Origin: Marivirga arenosa
GTDB lineage: Bacteria > Bacteroidota > Bacteroidia > Cytophagales > Cyclobacteriaceae
Assembly (NCBI RefSeq): GCF_030503895.2
Contig: NZ_CP129970.2
Coordinates: 2,341,001 to 2,405,000, forward strand
Direction: 5' to 3'
DNA: 64,000 nucleotides
Shown: positions 49,101-58,100 of the stretch, one piece after another
Layout of the letters: each line of letters opens with the position of its first letter
Position numbering within the stretch: the stretch's first letter is position 1
Position numbers and translations under genes: made by a program
Notes under the pieces: generated by a model
The model's input: only the letters and a program-made list of their open reading frames with translations
What the model was told of the DNA's origin: nothing
Databases searched by the model: none

Positions 49101-49300
49101 AAACCTAAAGGCTCTGCTTCGCAAGATGCATCGTTACCAAGGAAAAAGCCATCACAGTCTGCAGTATCGGTACAATCACCGTCAAAGCAGTCTACGAATC
49201 CATCTCCGTCATTATCGATCCCATCATTACAAATCTCTTGTGCAAATGAAACTGAAGGAATAATAAATATAAAAAAGACTAGTTGTATATATTTTTTCAT
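43154..49300 (-). CDS. Giant T9SS surface adhesin, FG-GAP propeller and SprB-type repeats, type B (CHU_C) C-terminus
   Basis: A 2048-residue exported protein. A signal peptide (about 1-20) is followed by an Asp-rich Cys-containing calcium motif (DNDGDGFVDC, about 29-38). Next come FG-GAP/VCBS propeller repeats with repeated DxDxDGxxD loops (about 60-540), a CARDB-like domain (about 565-680) and about 14 SprB-type repeats marked by xWYEGxxxxG and GxYTVxxxD motifs (about 690-1960). The last roughly 90 residues form a gliding-motility-type CHU_C domain: RNGDGANSFFKIECIENYPD, then VKIYNRAG and GTYFYVIDKKDG. It should be secreted by the T9SS and anchored at the cell surface. It pairs with the PorP gene 5 bases downstream. 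The frame is intact. Confidence 0.93.
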   Translation of the reverse strand: MKKYIQLVFFIFIIPSVSFAQEICNDGIDNDGDGFVDCFDGDCTDTADCDGFFLGNDASCEAEPLGFPRFVLERGYTSPRNVVNNLNQLVVGDLDRDGIPEIVTNNAYTDRVYILNGDDATIKHQATINYPTFRGAAIANIEDDNCAEVFFIYYNGSSGRYRIVAYDCELNFLWESENLRNDPVLLSFADFDRDGQAEMYYKDEIRDALTGTRIVETTTANWERINSGAVAVDMLGNEDLELVIGDKIYGVNLGNRSQDAGNLTLLASMPTSMFNYRVKNNNQEYSATTSVADYNLDGNLDVIFTGATNGTPTTNVTSAFFWDVANDTVAIFNDPRGGGNYSAGWYNGMGRINIADLDGDGQLNAAFVSGRYLYALDENWEILWEDEFGNPGPKTVNEETSGITGCTLFDFNGDGQSEVVYRDEDFVYIINGFDGSINTQVPCRSRTNVEYPVVADVNADGSTEICVVCTPENYRAGDFGRQLPISGDAEVRVYVSGGEPWVPARRVWNQHGYFNVNINDDLTVPQNQQKHQAVFSTGVCTTGPSRPLNSFLNQSPFLSSDGCPTYASPDLNILESTLTINAPECPEQDFTISFDLENIGDVPLTGWVPITFYDGDPLVAGANRLNTDSISLTNFTPGSVASSPTLTVNGTGGNFTLYVSLNDDGENTIPLEFPASNFLECDYFNNIVSAEINPIPFALSSVVTKNIDCSSGGVPANGSARVFKLEGTTEVTANYDFFWFDGTSVTGTPDYIGSTYSGLSAGTYTVFANNTLVGCTSDTIQVVIEDSARNVTADITVDRGNSNCKTPNGKLTVSINGGQPVGNFEYEWYEGNTVGGGLQISNSHVATGLESAAYTVLVTEKATGCQTIESINVPDETNPPVATASATDIVCSDTNSGVVTASVGGSTAGYTFEWFIGPSEKPTPDYTGATVNNLPQGTYSVIVTDNSSDCPSQLVTVEVNQTQSPEIDAISSTENNSCDTSNPNGSVTVSIVGNVADHTIEWFAGAGTTGATVGTGTSVSGLGGGEYTARVTNNDTGCSATERVTINNNIIIPNLSATTDPVTNCDPFNGRIEATVDLDTEADYTFFWYEGNSVTASSLIDETVGVNVLDGLTPGFYTIQALNNNRSCLTDPITVEVIDNATVNISQNTTRVQPATACDLDNGELEVEISSPGNTQGFDVDWYEGSNASGTAFLTEEGVTQSVATGLFTGLYTVVATDLNTGCSSQRILNLPFIGAHELDSVEVINTTTCNPFDGSIEVLLTEAAGTDKDDYSFTITKENEAGDYDPVNIASHPTAGVIGQNNYIFGELDEGNYIIEAINDLTGCSVFYTETVGRNSVDPTFSIEERIPNTNCEASFANGSLELNIDNGANPNDYNIFWYEGTDTSTPLGTNIGTTAGINGEIATGLIGGNYTVEVINDFTKCSTIRTFSLVDNPTIVSIPASEIEIDPITLCDTNNSRVVINNIFENSVVGDLNDYNFEWFDSDMTLISTARDSISGLDSGTYFLQATSTVSGCATSLIEFEIERDITEPIITLDFANPEQCVDPSLGFLTVNASGPGASFSYAWYNGQSASGTVAQNGPDYFDLTEGFYTVEVFDSLTNCSYVETYELVTEINPVNLSISATPVTNCDAPNGSVFATVTSNGSAVYDYEWTDANGNIVGTTKEIDSLAVGEYTVTAIDVDDPSCQNTATITVEDQRIIPEITMEEIAPLTVCDLSRANGAARASINGEFIGYTFEWFEGSSASGNVLYVGPDFSGLEAITYTVRVTDNITQCSNEASITISSDIPEVDRPTIEVIANDTDCQIDNGVLRVDVNGNISNYEFNWYEGDEGRGTVIGTGDRISDLAAGEYSVTATDLRTGCTSEAVSAEIEEILVFPILETETIAANCNQENGSASVFVSGEAEIKNITWYTEFGNLVARGPVLDGVSSGNYFVSVESLRGCITEANVTIPTSINAFNGISRNGDGANSFFKIECIENYPDNLVKIYNRAGTLVYEAVGYDNNTVKFDGVSNRGINILGEDLPDGTYFYVIDKKDGSKPENGYLEIVN

Positions 49301-49519
49301 AGCAGTTGAAATTACGCATTCATATCCTTAGCGGATTTTTAAATCAATTCGAAAAATACTACTAAAATTAGAAAAGACATTGTGATCTGCAAGGATTTCC
49401 TTACATGGGTTAAAAAAATTCGATTAATTAAGAATAATAATTTTCTTATTCTACGAATAGATATAAATAAAAGGTAAAACAGGATTAAACTTCGATAAAA
49501 TTACATACAATTGTAGAAG

Positions 49520-50314
49520 TCATTTATTTTCGTAATAATTTTTCTTCTCTTTCTTACCTTTGTTAATGAAGTCATATAAATAAGAAACGGTAATCTGGAA
49601 GCTTTGAAAAGAGGCATCTAAGTTATCTCGATATCCGATTACATTTGAATACCTACCTTCTTCTTTTGCTATATTGCTATGTCCCCACAAATACATAAAA
49701 TCAAGTTGAAAAACCTGCCCAGGAGCTGGTTCTAATATTAAACCAGTCGATACTATTAAACCTAATTGCACTCTATTGGCATCACTAAAATAAAGTGTTT
49801 TATCTTCGGGATCCGCAGGAAAATCGCCAAAACGGACTCTGTATTCCAATTCATCAATATTTTCCTCCAATAGTTCTACTGATTTTAATTTTCCGTTGCC
49901 GCCTAACCAAAAATCAACATTAGGACCAACTCCAATATGCCATTTAAATGTTCTTTTTCCTATCGCTTCAATAAAATCTAATTTGTAAACAATTGGAGTA
50001 TTTATGTAATGATAGCGTGCATTGTTTTCTAATACAGGATCTTCAATACCCATAATATTTTTACCGTTTTGTGCATAAAGTACATCAAATTGAAGTAAAA
50101 ATCGTTTTTGGACTTTAAAAGCTGAACTAAAGCCTGCATTAAAACCATAAAAAGGAGCTCTTGAATAGTCCTCACTATTAAATTCCTCATAATTTAACCA
50201 ATTCATTCTAGCGCCTGCTTTCATTCCTAAATAGATTTGAGAATAAGCAGAATCTACTGTTAGAATAAGTAGGATTATAATGAAGAATGATTTTATAGGC
50301 TTAAAGTAACTCAT
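49520..50314 (-). CDS. Outer-membrane beta-barrel protein (PorT-like)
   Basis: A 264-residue protein with a signal peptide (about 1-25, ending SAYSQ) and a beta-barrel body of the type used by Bacteroidota outer-membrane proteins (IYLGMKAGARMNWLNYEEFN, QFDVLYAQNGKN, FQLDFMYLWGHSN). The C-terminus FQITVSYLYDFINKGKKEKK resembles a terminal barrel strand followed by a basic tail. It lies between the two T9SS gene groups, on the minus strand, and could assist them. PorT-like is a fold-level comparison only. Confidence 0.8.
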   Translation of the reverse strand: MSYFKPIKSFFIIILLILTVDSAYSQIYLGMKAGARMNWLNYEEFNSEDYSRAPFYGFNAGFSSAFKVQKRFLLQFDVLYAQNGKNIMGIEDPVLENNARYHYINTPIVYKLDFIEAIGKRTFKWHIGVGPNVDFWLGGNGKLKSVELLEENIDELEYRVRFGDFPADPEDKTLYFSDANRVQLGLIVSTGLILEPAPGQVFQLDFMYLWGHSNIAKEEGRYSNVIGYRDNLDASFQSFQITVSYLYDFINKGKKEKKNYYENK

Positions 50315-50510
50315 CGGTCTATGTTAGTTCATATTAATAATTTAGACAAGATATTTTAATAGTAAGTTCAAAGCTAATTAATTGAAAAGATTAATCTTTA
50401 TTAGCAAACTATTTTTTTTTATGTTTCGCGATTAATATTTTTAGATTTTAAAGTTCGCTACATTTAGGAGGAAATTTGATAATTAGGGCAACTGTAGGCT
50501 TATCTTGTTA

Positions 50511-51809
50511 ATGATTAGAGCATTCATACTATATTCTTTATTATTTTTATTTGTCAGGCAAATATGTGCTCAAGAATTACCTGTTTATAATCATTTTTAT
50601 ACAACGCCTTATTTATACAATCCTGCAGAAGCGGCTATGTTTCCTTTCAGAACTGCTTCAATAAATCACAGACAACAGTGGATAGGAGTTGAAGGTGCTC
50701 CTATGGTTACTACTTTAACCTTTGAATCTCCTTTTCAATATAAAAAGTTTGGTTTAAGCGGTACTTTAAGGAACTTCAATCGAGGATTACTTTCAACAAA
50801 TGATGTGTTGGCTACCTATTCCTATATTGTAAATTTGACAAAAGATACAAAGCTGCGATTTGGTATTTCAGGTGGTGTTACTTCCAATAGTTTAGATTTT
50901 ACACAAGTTTCTGACTTAAGTGATCCATCAATTTCTAATTTTTTAAATAATAATCTTCAGCCATTAGCCAATGTGGGCTTGAAGATTGAAAGTGCGACAG
51001 GAATTAATTTTGGAGCTAGCCTTCCTCGCTTGTTCAATTCGAGATATAATAGTATACAAAATTTCGAGAGATTTGATTTTTCGCCCTTTGATGAATTTTT
51101 GGTAATGGCATATTTTAAAAAGCCTGTTGATTATAAGCTAGTGACAAGAGGTACAGGTCGATTCAAAAAAAGAATAAAGCTAGAAGATGTTTATGCACCT
51201 TTACAATTTTATGCCATTTACCAGTATTCACAAGTAGTGGGCCAAAGAATCGAACTTATGAGCACCTTGAGTTTTGATGAATTATTTTGGCTAGGAGCCT
51301 CCTATCGACTGAATTATGGATTTGCTGGTATGGTGGGTTTAAATATGCAAAAATTTACTTTCAGCTATGCTTATGAGCCTTCTACCAATATTGTAAATGG
51401 TATTGTAAATGGTTCGCATGAAATCCAACTTAAATTTAACATTGGGGGCAAACTAGAAGAGTTAAGAGAACGACCGAAATTAAAAAGTTTAAGTAGAACT
51501 GAGGAGAGAGCTCCAAGATTCTCTAGTGAAAATGTACAATACGGAGGGGATGAAGGTCAGGCTCAGCAAACGAAATATTATGTTGTGGTAAAAGAATATA
51601 AGGATTTTAATTCTGCTGATAAGCTAGTTAAACAGTTGAAAAAAGAAAATGATATAGTGGCAGATATTTTCTTCAACAAAGGAAATGGAATCTATTATGT
51701 GTATATTTATGAAACTTACTCACGTAGAGATGCTTATAAGGATAAAAAGATCGCAGAAGAAGTAACAAAATTCAAAAACGTTAAGGTAATTGTAGTAGAT
51801 CCAGAATAA
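50511..51809 (+). CDS. PorP/SprF-family protein with a C-terminal SPOR-like domain
   Basis: From the ATG at 50511 (preferred to an in-frame TTG at 50505), 432 residues. The N-terminal PorP/SprF body (to about 330) opens after its signal peptide with ELPVYNHFYTTPYLYNPAEA and has RQQWIGVEGAP, the SprF hallmark. A linker of about 40 charged residues leads to about 75 residues with the SPOR-like pattern YYVVVKEYKDFNSADKLVKQ and IYYVYIYETYSRRDAYKDK. SPOR domains bind peptidoglycan denuded of stem peptides. The fusion would tie a T9SS barrel to the cell wall. It is 25 bases before the next T9SS gene and is its probable partner. Confidence 0.85.
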   Translation: MIRAFILYSLLFLFVRQICAQELPVYNHFYTTPYLYNPAEAAMFPFRTASINHRQQWIGVEGAPMVTTLTFESPFQYKKFGLSGTLRNFNRGLLSTNDVLATYSYIVNLTKDTKLRFGISGGVTSNSLDFTQVSDLSDPSISNFLNNNLQPLANVGLKIESATGINFGASLPRLFNSRYNSIQNFERFDFSPFDEFLVMAYFKKPVDYKLVTRGTGRFKKRIKLEDVYAPLQFYAIYQYSQVVGQRIELMSTLSFDELFWLGASYRLNYGFAGMVGLNMQKFTFSYAYEPSTNIVNGIVNGSHEIQLKFNIGGKLEELRERPKLKSLSRTEERAPRFSSENVQYGGDEGQAQQTKYYVVVKEYKDFNSADKLVKQLKKENDIVADIFFNKGNGIYYVYIYETYSRRDAYKDKKIAEEVTKFKNVKVIVVDPE

Positions 51810-51834
51810 GAAATTGTATTCTTTAATATTTAGA

Positions 51835-54800
51835 ATGAAATTATTAAAAAAATATATTGGTTTATTTTTCTTTTCGATTTTGAGTTATACTATTCAAGCT
51901 CAAGATACATTCATTGAAAACATTACCCCAAAGAATACATTTGCAGGTAATCAAATTGAGATTACTGGATCTGGATTAAGCGGAATTGATAGAGTTTTTT
52001 TTGGTGCTGCTGAAGGCTTTGTGTTTAGTGCATCGGATCAATTAATAGAAGCAGAAGTACCTTCAGGTTCAACTTATGATAATGTTCTTCTTTTTAATTC
52101 TACCACAGGCTTATATTATGCGGCAGATGATTTCTATTTAAGTTTTGGAGGTGATCAAGGCGTAGAAAGTTCTGATTTTGACTCCCCTCAAACCAATATT
52201 GATGCGGCCAGTGGTTTATTTGATGTTGTTATTACTGACTTTGACGGTGATGGTAAGAATGATATTGTAGGAGCTAACTCTAATGCAAATTTTGTAACCT
52301 TAACCAGAAACTTAAGTACTCCTGGAAATCCTTTAAGCCTTGTTCGAACGAATTTAAACATCCAAACTTCATCTTTAAACGTAACGGCAGGAGATTTAAA
52401 CGGAGATGGAAAACCAGAACTCATTTTTTCTGAAGGAAATGATGGTGATCGAATAATACTTCTTATTAATAATAGTTCCCCTAATAGCCCTAATTTTTCT
52501 ATACAGAATATCAGAATTGATGGTGTTTCAACTAAAAGAATTGTAGCCAAAGATCTTGATTTAGATGGTAAAATTGATTTAACCATTTCTGATCAAACCA
52601 ATAATCAGATTGTCATTTTAAAAAATACTTCTAACGGTAGTATAACTTTTGATGATCCAATTTTCTTAACGGTAGATAATGCGCAAAGTACTGCAGGTTT
52701 AGAAGTAGAAGATTTGAATAATGATGGTAAGCCTGAAATCATTACAAATCAGTTCCTTACAGATGGGGGCGGCTTTTATGTAGCCACCAATCAAGGGAGT
52801 GTAGGAAATATATCATTTACTGATTTTAAACAATTTAATTCAGCAGGGACATTCGTAAACCTTAAAGTAGCAGATCTTAATAATGATAATAAACCGGATG
52901 TAGTGGCTACTTTGTTTTTGAGTTCGGCTGTAGCTGTTTTTTTAAACCAAACACCGAATAGCGGGGTGCCGGACTTTGGCTCAGCTCAGAATATCTCCAC
53001 TGATAGAAGGCCTTGGGGGCTTGATTTTGGAGATATTGATGGTGATGGTAATATTGATATAGTAACTTCTACAATTGGAGAAGATAAAGCAATCAATGTT
53101 TTAAATAATGAAGGAGGAAATAATTTAAGCTTTAATACTGTTTCTATTCCAGTAGATTTTATCAATAGAAATGTTCAGGTCGGAGATATAGACGGTGATA
53201 GTAAGCCTGATATAGTTTTTTCTAGCGTTGATGATGATAACAATAATATAGTAGCTTCAAAAATATCAATACTTCGAAATAACAGATGTATTAAGCCAAT
53301 TATTACACCCGAAGGGCCTATCAATTTTTGTGAGGGTAATACGGTTCGATTAGAAACACAAAAGATAGAAGGCTTAACTTATGAATGGTTTCAGGATGGC
53401 ACATTGGTAAAATCTGGCCCAGAGAATTTTATTGAATTTTCAGATATTGCTTCTTCCGGAACCTACACTGTAAGTTTATCAACTGAAAATGGAGCATGTA
53501 ATGAAGTATCTGAGGAAATCGAGGTATCGATTACTGATGCAACCGCTCTTCCACCTGCGGAATTAAGTGCTAATGATCCCATTTGTACTGGCGGTACTCT
53601 TACCTTAACCTCTACAGATATAGGAGCCAATAAATATGAATGGCGAGGCCCAGAAGATTTTATTGCAGAAGGTATTTCTGTGGAAGTAGGGAATTTTAGT
53701 ACAAATAAAGCAGGTAGATATTTTCTAGATGTTTATTCTGGGTCATGTATCATTGATACCAAAAGTATAATAGTTGAAGCGGTTGCAAGTCCTAATTTTT
53801 CTATTGCTCAATCGGGGGCAGGAGAGAGTTTATGCATTGGAGAGTCGGCTGAGTTATCGGTTTCACCCAATAATTCAAACTATTCATATCAATGGTTCGA
53901 TTCCAATGGCCCAATTACTGATGCAACAACGGTAACTTATAATCCTTCAGAGTCTGGTCAATATTATGTTGAAATAACAGATCAGGTCAATACTTTTTGT
54001 CCTAAAATTTATACCGATACCCTCAATATTGATTTTTTAGAAGCTCCCGAAGTGGATTTTTCTTTACCTGAAAATGCCTGCATAAGAACTGCAGTTGCTT
54101 TTACTAATGAATCAACTGTAGCAGATGAGTCATTAGCACGGTATCGATGGATTTTTGGTGATGGAAATACTTCTAATGAAAAAGACCCCACACATGTCTA
54201 TAATTCGGAAGGAGTTTTTGAAGTTAGTTTAGAAGTATCTTATGAAGGATTATCATCCTGTAGGCAAACTTTCACTCAGGAAATAACTGTTTCTGGCTCA
54301 TTAAATTTCTCAATAACCGCATCTGAGACGGCCGTTTGTGAAGGTGATGAAGTGAGTTTGTCTGTTGAAGGTGAGTTTGAATCATATTCCTGGGATACAG
54401 GGGAAGAAACAGCTTCTATTACGGTAACGGAAGAGGGAACTTATGGAGTAACAGTAGTTGATGCTAATGGATGTCAGGGATTTTCTGAGATAGAAGTAGA
54501 GGTAAACCCTACTCCTGAAGTGGAAATTGAAGCTTCTAGTTTGGCTGTGAGTATTGGTGATACCGTAACGCTTGCGGTGGATGGATTAGATTCATTTCAG
54601 TGGTTTGCTGATTCCACATTAATTGAAAGTTCTTCTGATGAGATTCAAATTACTCCATTAGCTACCACCTCTATTTTAGTAGAGGGAGTTGATGAAAATG
54701 GATGCTTTGGTTTTGCAGAGGTCATAATTGAAGTACAGCAAGGGGAGGATTTAGGAGATCAGTTAGGGGCTATGAAATTTTTCTCACCAAATGGAGATGG

Positions 54801-55023
54801 AGTAGCTGATTTTTGGAGAATTCAGAATATACAATTTTTCTCTGATTTTGAAGTGGAAATCTATGATCAGCAAGGAAATCTAATCTATAATGCAATTCCT
54901 TATAATAATGATTGGGACGGAACTCGCAATGGAACCCAAGTCCCAGATGGTGTATATTATTATGTAATCAAAAGTGCAGAAAGAGGCAAAATCAAGGCCG
55001 GAAGTATTACTTTGCTGAGATAG
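51835..55023 (+). CDS. T9SS surface protein with TIG, FG-GAP, Ig-like and PKD domains and type B (CHU_C) C-terminus
   Basis: From the ATG at 51835, 1062 residues starting MKLLKKYIGLFFFSIL (signal peptide). A TIG/IPT domain (NITPKNTFAGNQIEITGSGL, about 25-85) precedes FG-GAP repeats with calcium loops (DFDGDGKND, DLNGDGKPE, DIDGDGNID; about 120-480), several Ig-like domains with paired Cys, one PKD domain (FGDGNTSNEKDPTHVYNSEG, about 780) and a CHU_C domain (FSPNGDGVADFWRIQ, then VPDGVYYYVIK). It is expected to be a surface-anchored T9SS adhesin partnered by the PorP-SPOR protein just upstream. The upstream in-frame ATG at 51814 is less likely. Confidence 0.9.
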   Translation: MKLLKKYIGLFFFSILSYTIQAQDTFIENITPKNTFAGNQIEITGSGLSGIDRVFFGAAEGFVFSASDQLIEAEVPSGSTYDNVLLFNSTTGLYYAADDFYLSFGGDQGVESSDFDSPQTNIDAASGLFDVVITDFDGDGKNDIVGANSNANFVTLTRNLSTPGNPLSLVRTNLNIQTSSLNVTAGDLNGDGKPELIFSEGNDGDRIILLINNSSPNSPNFSIQNIRIDGVSTKRIVAKDLDLDGKIDLTISDQTNNQIVILKNTSNGSITFDDPIFLTVDNAQSTAGLEVEDLNNDGKPEIITNQFLTDGGGFYVATNQGSVGNISFTDFKQFNSAGTFVNLKVADLNNDNKPDVVATLFLSSAVAVFLNQTPNSGVPDFGSAQNISTDRRPWGLDFGDIDGDGNIDIVTSTIGEDKAINVLNNEGGNNLSFNTVSIPVDFINRNVQVGDIDGDSKPDIVFSSVDDDNNNIVASKISILRNNRCIKPIITPEGPINFCEGNTVRLETQKIEGLTYEWFQDGTLVKSGPENFIEFSDIASSGTYTVSLSTENGACNEVSEEIEVSITDATALPPAELSANDPICTGGTLTLTSTDIGANKYEWRGPEDFIAEGISVEVGNFSTNKAGRYFLDVYSGSCIIDTKSIIVEAVASPNFSIAQSGAGESLCIGESAELSVSPNNSNYSYQWFDSNGPITDATTVTYNPSESGQYYVEITDQVNTFCPKIYTDTLNIDFLEAPEVDFSLPENACIRTAVAFTNESTVADESLARYRWIFGDGNTSNEKDPTHVYNSEGVFEVSLEVSYEGLSSCRQTFTQEITVSGSLNFSITASETAVCEGDEVSLSVEGEFESYSWDTGEETASITVTEEGTYGVTVVDANGCQGFSEIEVEVNPTPEVEIEASSLAVSIGDTVTLAVDGLDSFQWFADSTLIESSSDEIQITPLATTSILVEGVDENGCFGFAEVIIEVQQGEDLGDQLGAMKFFSPNGDGVADFWRIQNIQFFSDFEVEIYDQQGNLIYNAIPYNNDWDGTRNGTQVPDGVYYYVIKSAERGKIKAGSITLLR

Positions 55024-55180
55024 GCGCTAAATAGATATTACTCCTTTTATAATTATATAATAATTCATGGATTTATTTAAATTAATTGACTGTAGCCGTA
55101 CAGAAATACTAAATAATTAGTATGTTGCACGCTATTTTGGTTTTGGCATCTCAATAGCCAGTTAGTTAATTCAACCTATA

Positions 55181-58100
55181 ATGAAAAAATTATTTCTATT
55201 CATCATTTCCCTCTTTTCCTTTTTAACAGTCAGCATCGCTCAAGAAATCTGTAATGATGGCATTGATAACGATGGAGACGGTTTTATAGACTGTTTCGAT
55301 GGAGATTGTGCCTCAGATGCCGCTTGTGATGGTTTTTATATGAGCAACGATGCTTCTTGTGAGGCAGAGCCTAATGCGTTTCCGCAATTTATATTGGAAA
55401 GAGGGTATACCTCTCCAAGAAATGTTGTAAATAGCTTAAATCAATTAGTTGTAGGAGATTTAGATCGAGATGGAATTCCGGAAATTATTACAAATAATGC
55501 TTACACTGACAAAATATATGTATTAAACGGTGATGACGCCAGCATAAAACATCAAGCCACAATTAATTACCCCACGTTTAGAGGCGGAGCCATCGCAAAT
55601 ATAGAGGATGATAATTGTGCCGAAGTATTTTTCACCTATTTTAGTGGCTCTGGTAAGTATAGAATAGTGGCATACGATTGTGAATTAAATTTTTTATGGG
55701 AATCTGAGGATCTTTTAAACGACCCAATATTCCTTAGTTTTGCTGATTTTGATGGAGATGGACAGGCAGAAATGTATTACAAAGATGAAATACGAGATCC
55801 GCTAACTGGTACAAGAATAGTTAAGACTCAAACTGCTGATTGGGAAAGTATCAATAGTGGAGGAGTTGCAGTTGATATACTAGGCGATGGTGATTTAGAA
55901 TTAGTTATTGGAGATAAAATATATTCTGTTGCGCTAGGAAACAGATCCTTAGATGCTGGGAACTTAACGGTTGCAGCTACTATGCCTACTAATCAATATA
56001 ACTATCGTATAAAAGGAACTCAAGAATACGCGGCCACAACTTCTGTAGCAGATTACAATTTGGATGGTAACTTGGATGTTATTTTTACAGGCGCAACAAA
56101 TGGCACTCCCACGACAAATGTAACAAGTGCTTTTTTTTGGGACGTTACAAATGATACAGTGGCAGTTTTTAGTGATCCAAGAGGTACAGGAGATTATAGA
56201 TTCGGATGGAGAAATGGTATGGGACGTATCAATATTGCTGATTTAGACGGTGATGGTCAATTAAATGCTACTTTTAATTCGGGTAGATATTTATATGCAC
56301 TGGATGAAAATTGGGAGATGCTATGGGAAGATGTATATGGAAATCCTGCTCCTGTGATCGTGAATGAAGAAACCTCAGGTATCACAGGTGCTACTTTATT
56401 TGATTTCAATGGTGATGGTATGTCTGAAATTGTATATCGAGATGAAGATTATTTGTACATAATGAATGGAAATGATGGGAGTATTAATGTTCAAATGCCT
56501 TGCCGATCTAGAACTAATGTAGAATATCCAGTTGTGGTGGATGTAGATGCAGATGGGTCTACTGAAATTTGTGTGGTTTGCACTCCTGAAGATTACAGGG
56601 TTGAAGATTTTGGAAGAGATCTACCCATTTCAGGAGATGCTGAGGTAAGAATCTATAAATCAGCTGGAGCTCCATGGGTACCTGCGAGAAAGGTTTGGAA
56701 TCAGCATGCTTATTTCAATGTGAATATCAATGATGACTTGACCGTACCGCAAAATCAACAAAAACATCAGATGGTTTTTTCTAATGGAGTTTGTACTCCT
56801 GGTCCACATCGTCCACTAAATAATTTCTTAAATCAATCACCTTTCCTTACTTCTGATGGTTGCTACGCCTATGCAGCAGCCGAATTAAATATTATTCAAT
56901 CTTCATTTTCAGTGAATGCGGTGGATTGTTTGTCAGAAAACTTCACCGTAAGTTTTGACTTTGAAAACATAGGTGATGTGGCTGTTAATGGACAGATTCC
57001 AGTTACCTTTTATGATGGTGATCCTTTAGTTGCAGGTGCTACTAAATTAAATACTGAATTGATTTCAGTAAATATTAGTGTAGGAGAAACTGTTTCAGCC
57101 CAGGATATTACAGTTAATGGTATCGGAGGTAATTTCAGACTTTATGCAGCACTAAATGATAATGGTTCTTCTACTCCTAGCCCAATAACTTTTCCTACTT
57201 CTAATTTTCTGGAGTGCAATTACGAAAATAACCTGGCTTCCTCAGCAGTTACTCTATTTCCATTCCAACTATCTACGGAAGTTGTCGATAACATAAGCTG
57301 TTCTACTGGAGGTACTCCTGCAAATGGTTCAATCAGGGCCTTTTATCTTCTTGATGAAACGGAAATAATAGCAGAGTTAGATTTCTATTGGTTCAATGGT
57401 AGTTCAGTTGATGATACGCCAGACTACCTAGGTTCTAATTATACGGGCTTAAGCGCAGGTACTTACACTGTGTTTGCTACCAACAGATTAGTAGGCTGTA
57501 GTTCTGATACAATTCAAGTGGTAGTACAAGATATCGAAAGAACTTTAGAGGCAGATATTAGTATCGATAGAGGAAATGAAAATTGCCAAAATCCTAACGG
57601 TAGATTGTCAGTAACTATAAATGGAGGTGAACCTGTAGGTGATTTTGAATATGAATGGTATGAAGGAAATACTGTTGGGGGTGGGCTTCAAATAAGCAAC
57701 AGTCATATTGCAACAGGTTTGAGTTCAGCTGCCTATACGGTATTGGTAACTGAGATAGCAACAGGTTGCCAAACTATTGAATCTATTAATGTACCTGATG
57801 AAACTAACCCTCCTGTAGCAACAGCGAGTGCCACAGATATTGTTTGTTCGGATACGAATTCTGGAGTAGTAACGGCCTCTGTAGGGGGCAGTACTGCAGG
57901 ATATACTTTTGAATGGTATATAGGGACTAGTGAAAAACCTACGCCTGATTACACTGGGTCAACTGTTAATAATTTACCAGAAGGAAGCTATACCGTAAAA
58001 GTCACAGATAACAGTTCTGATTGTGAATCTGCATTAGTAACTGTAGAAATAAACAGAACACAATCTCCAGAAATAGATACTATCTCTAGTACTGAAAATA

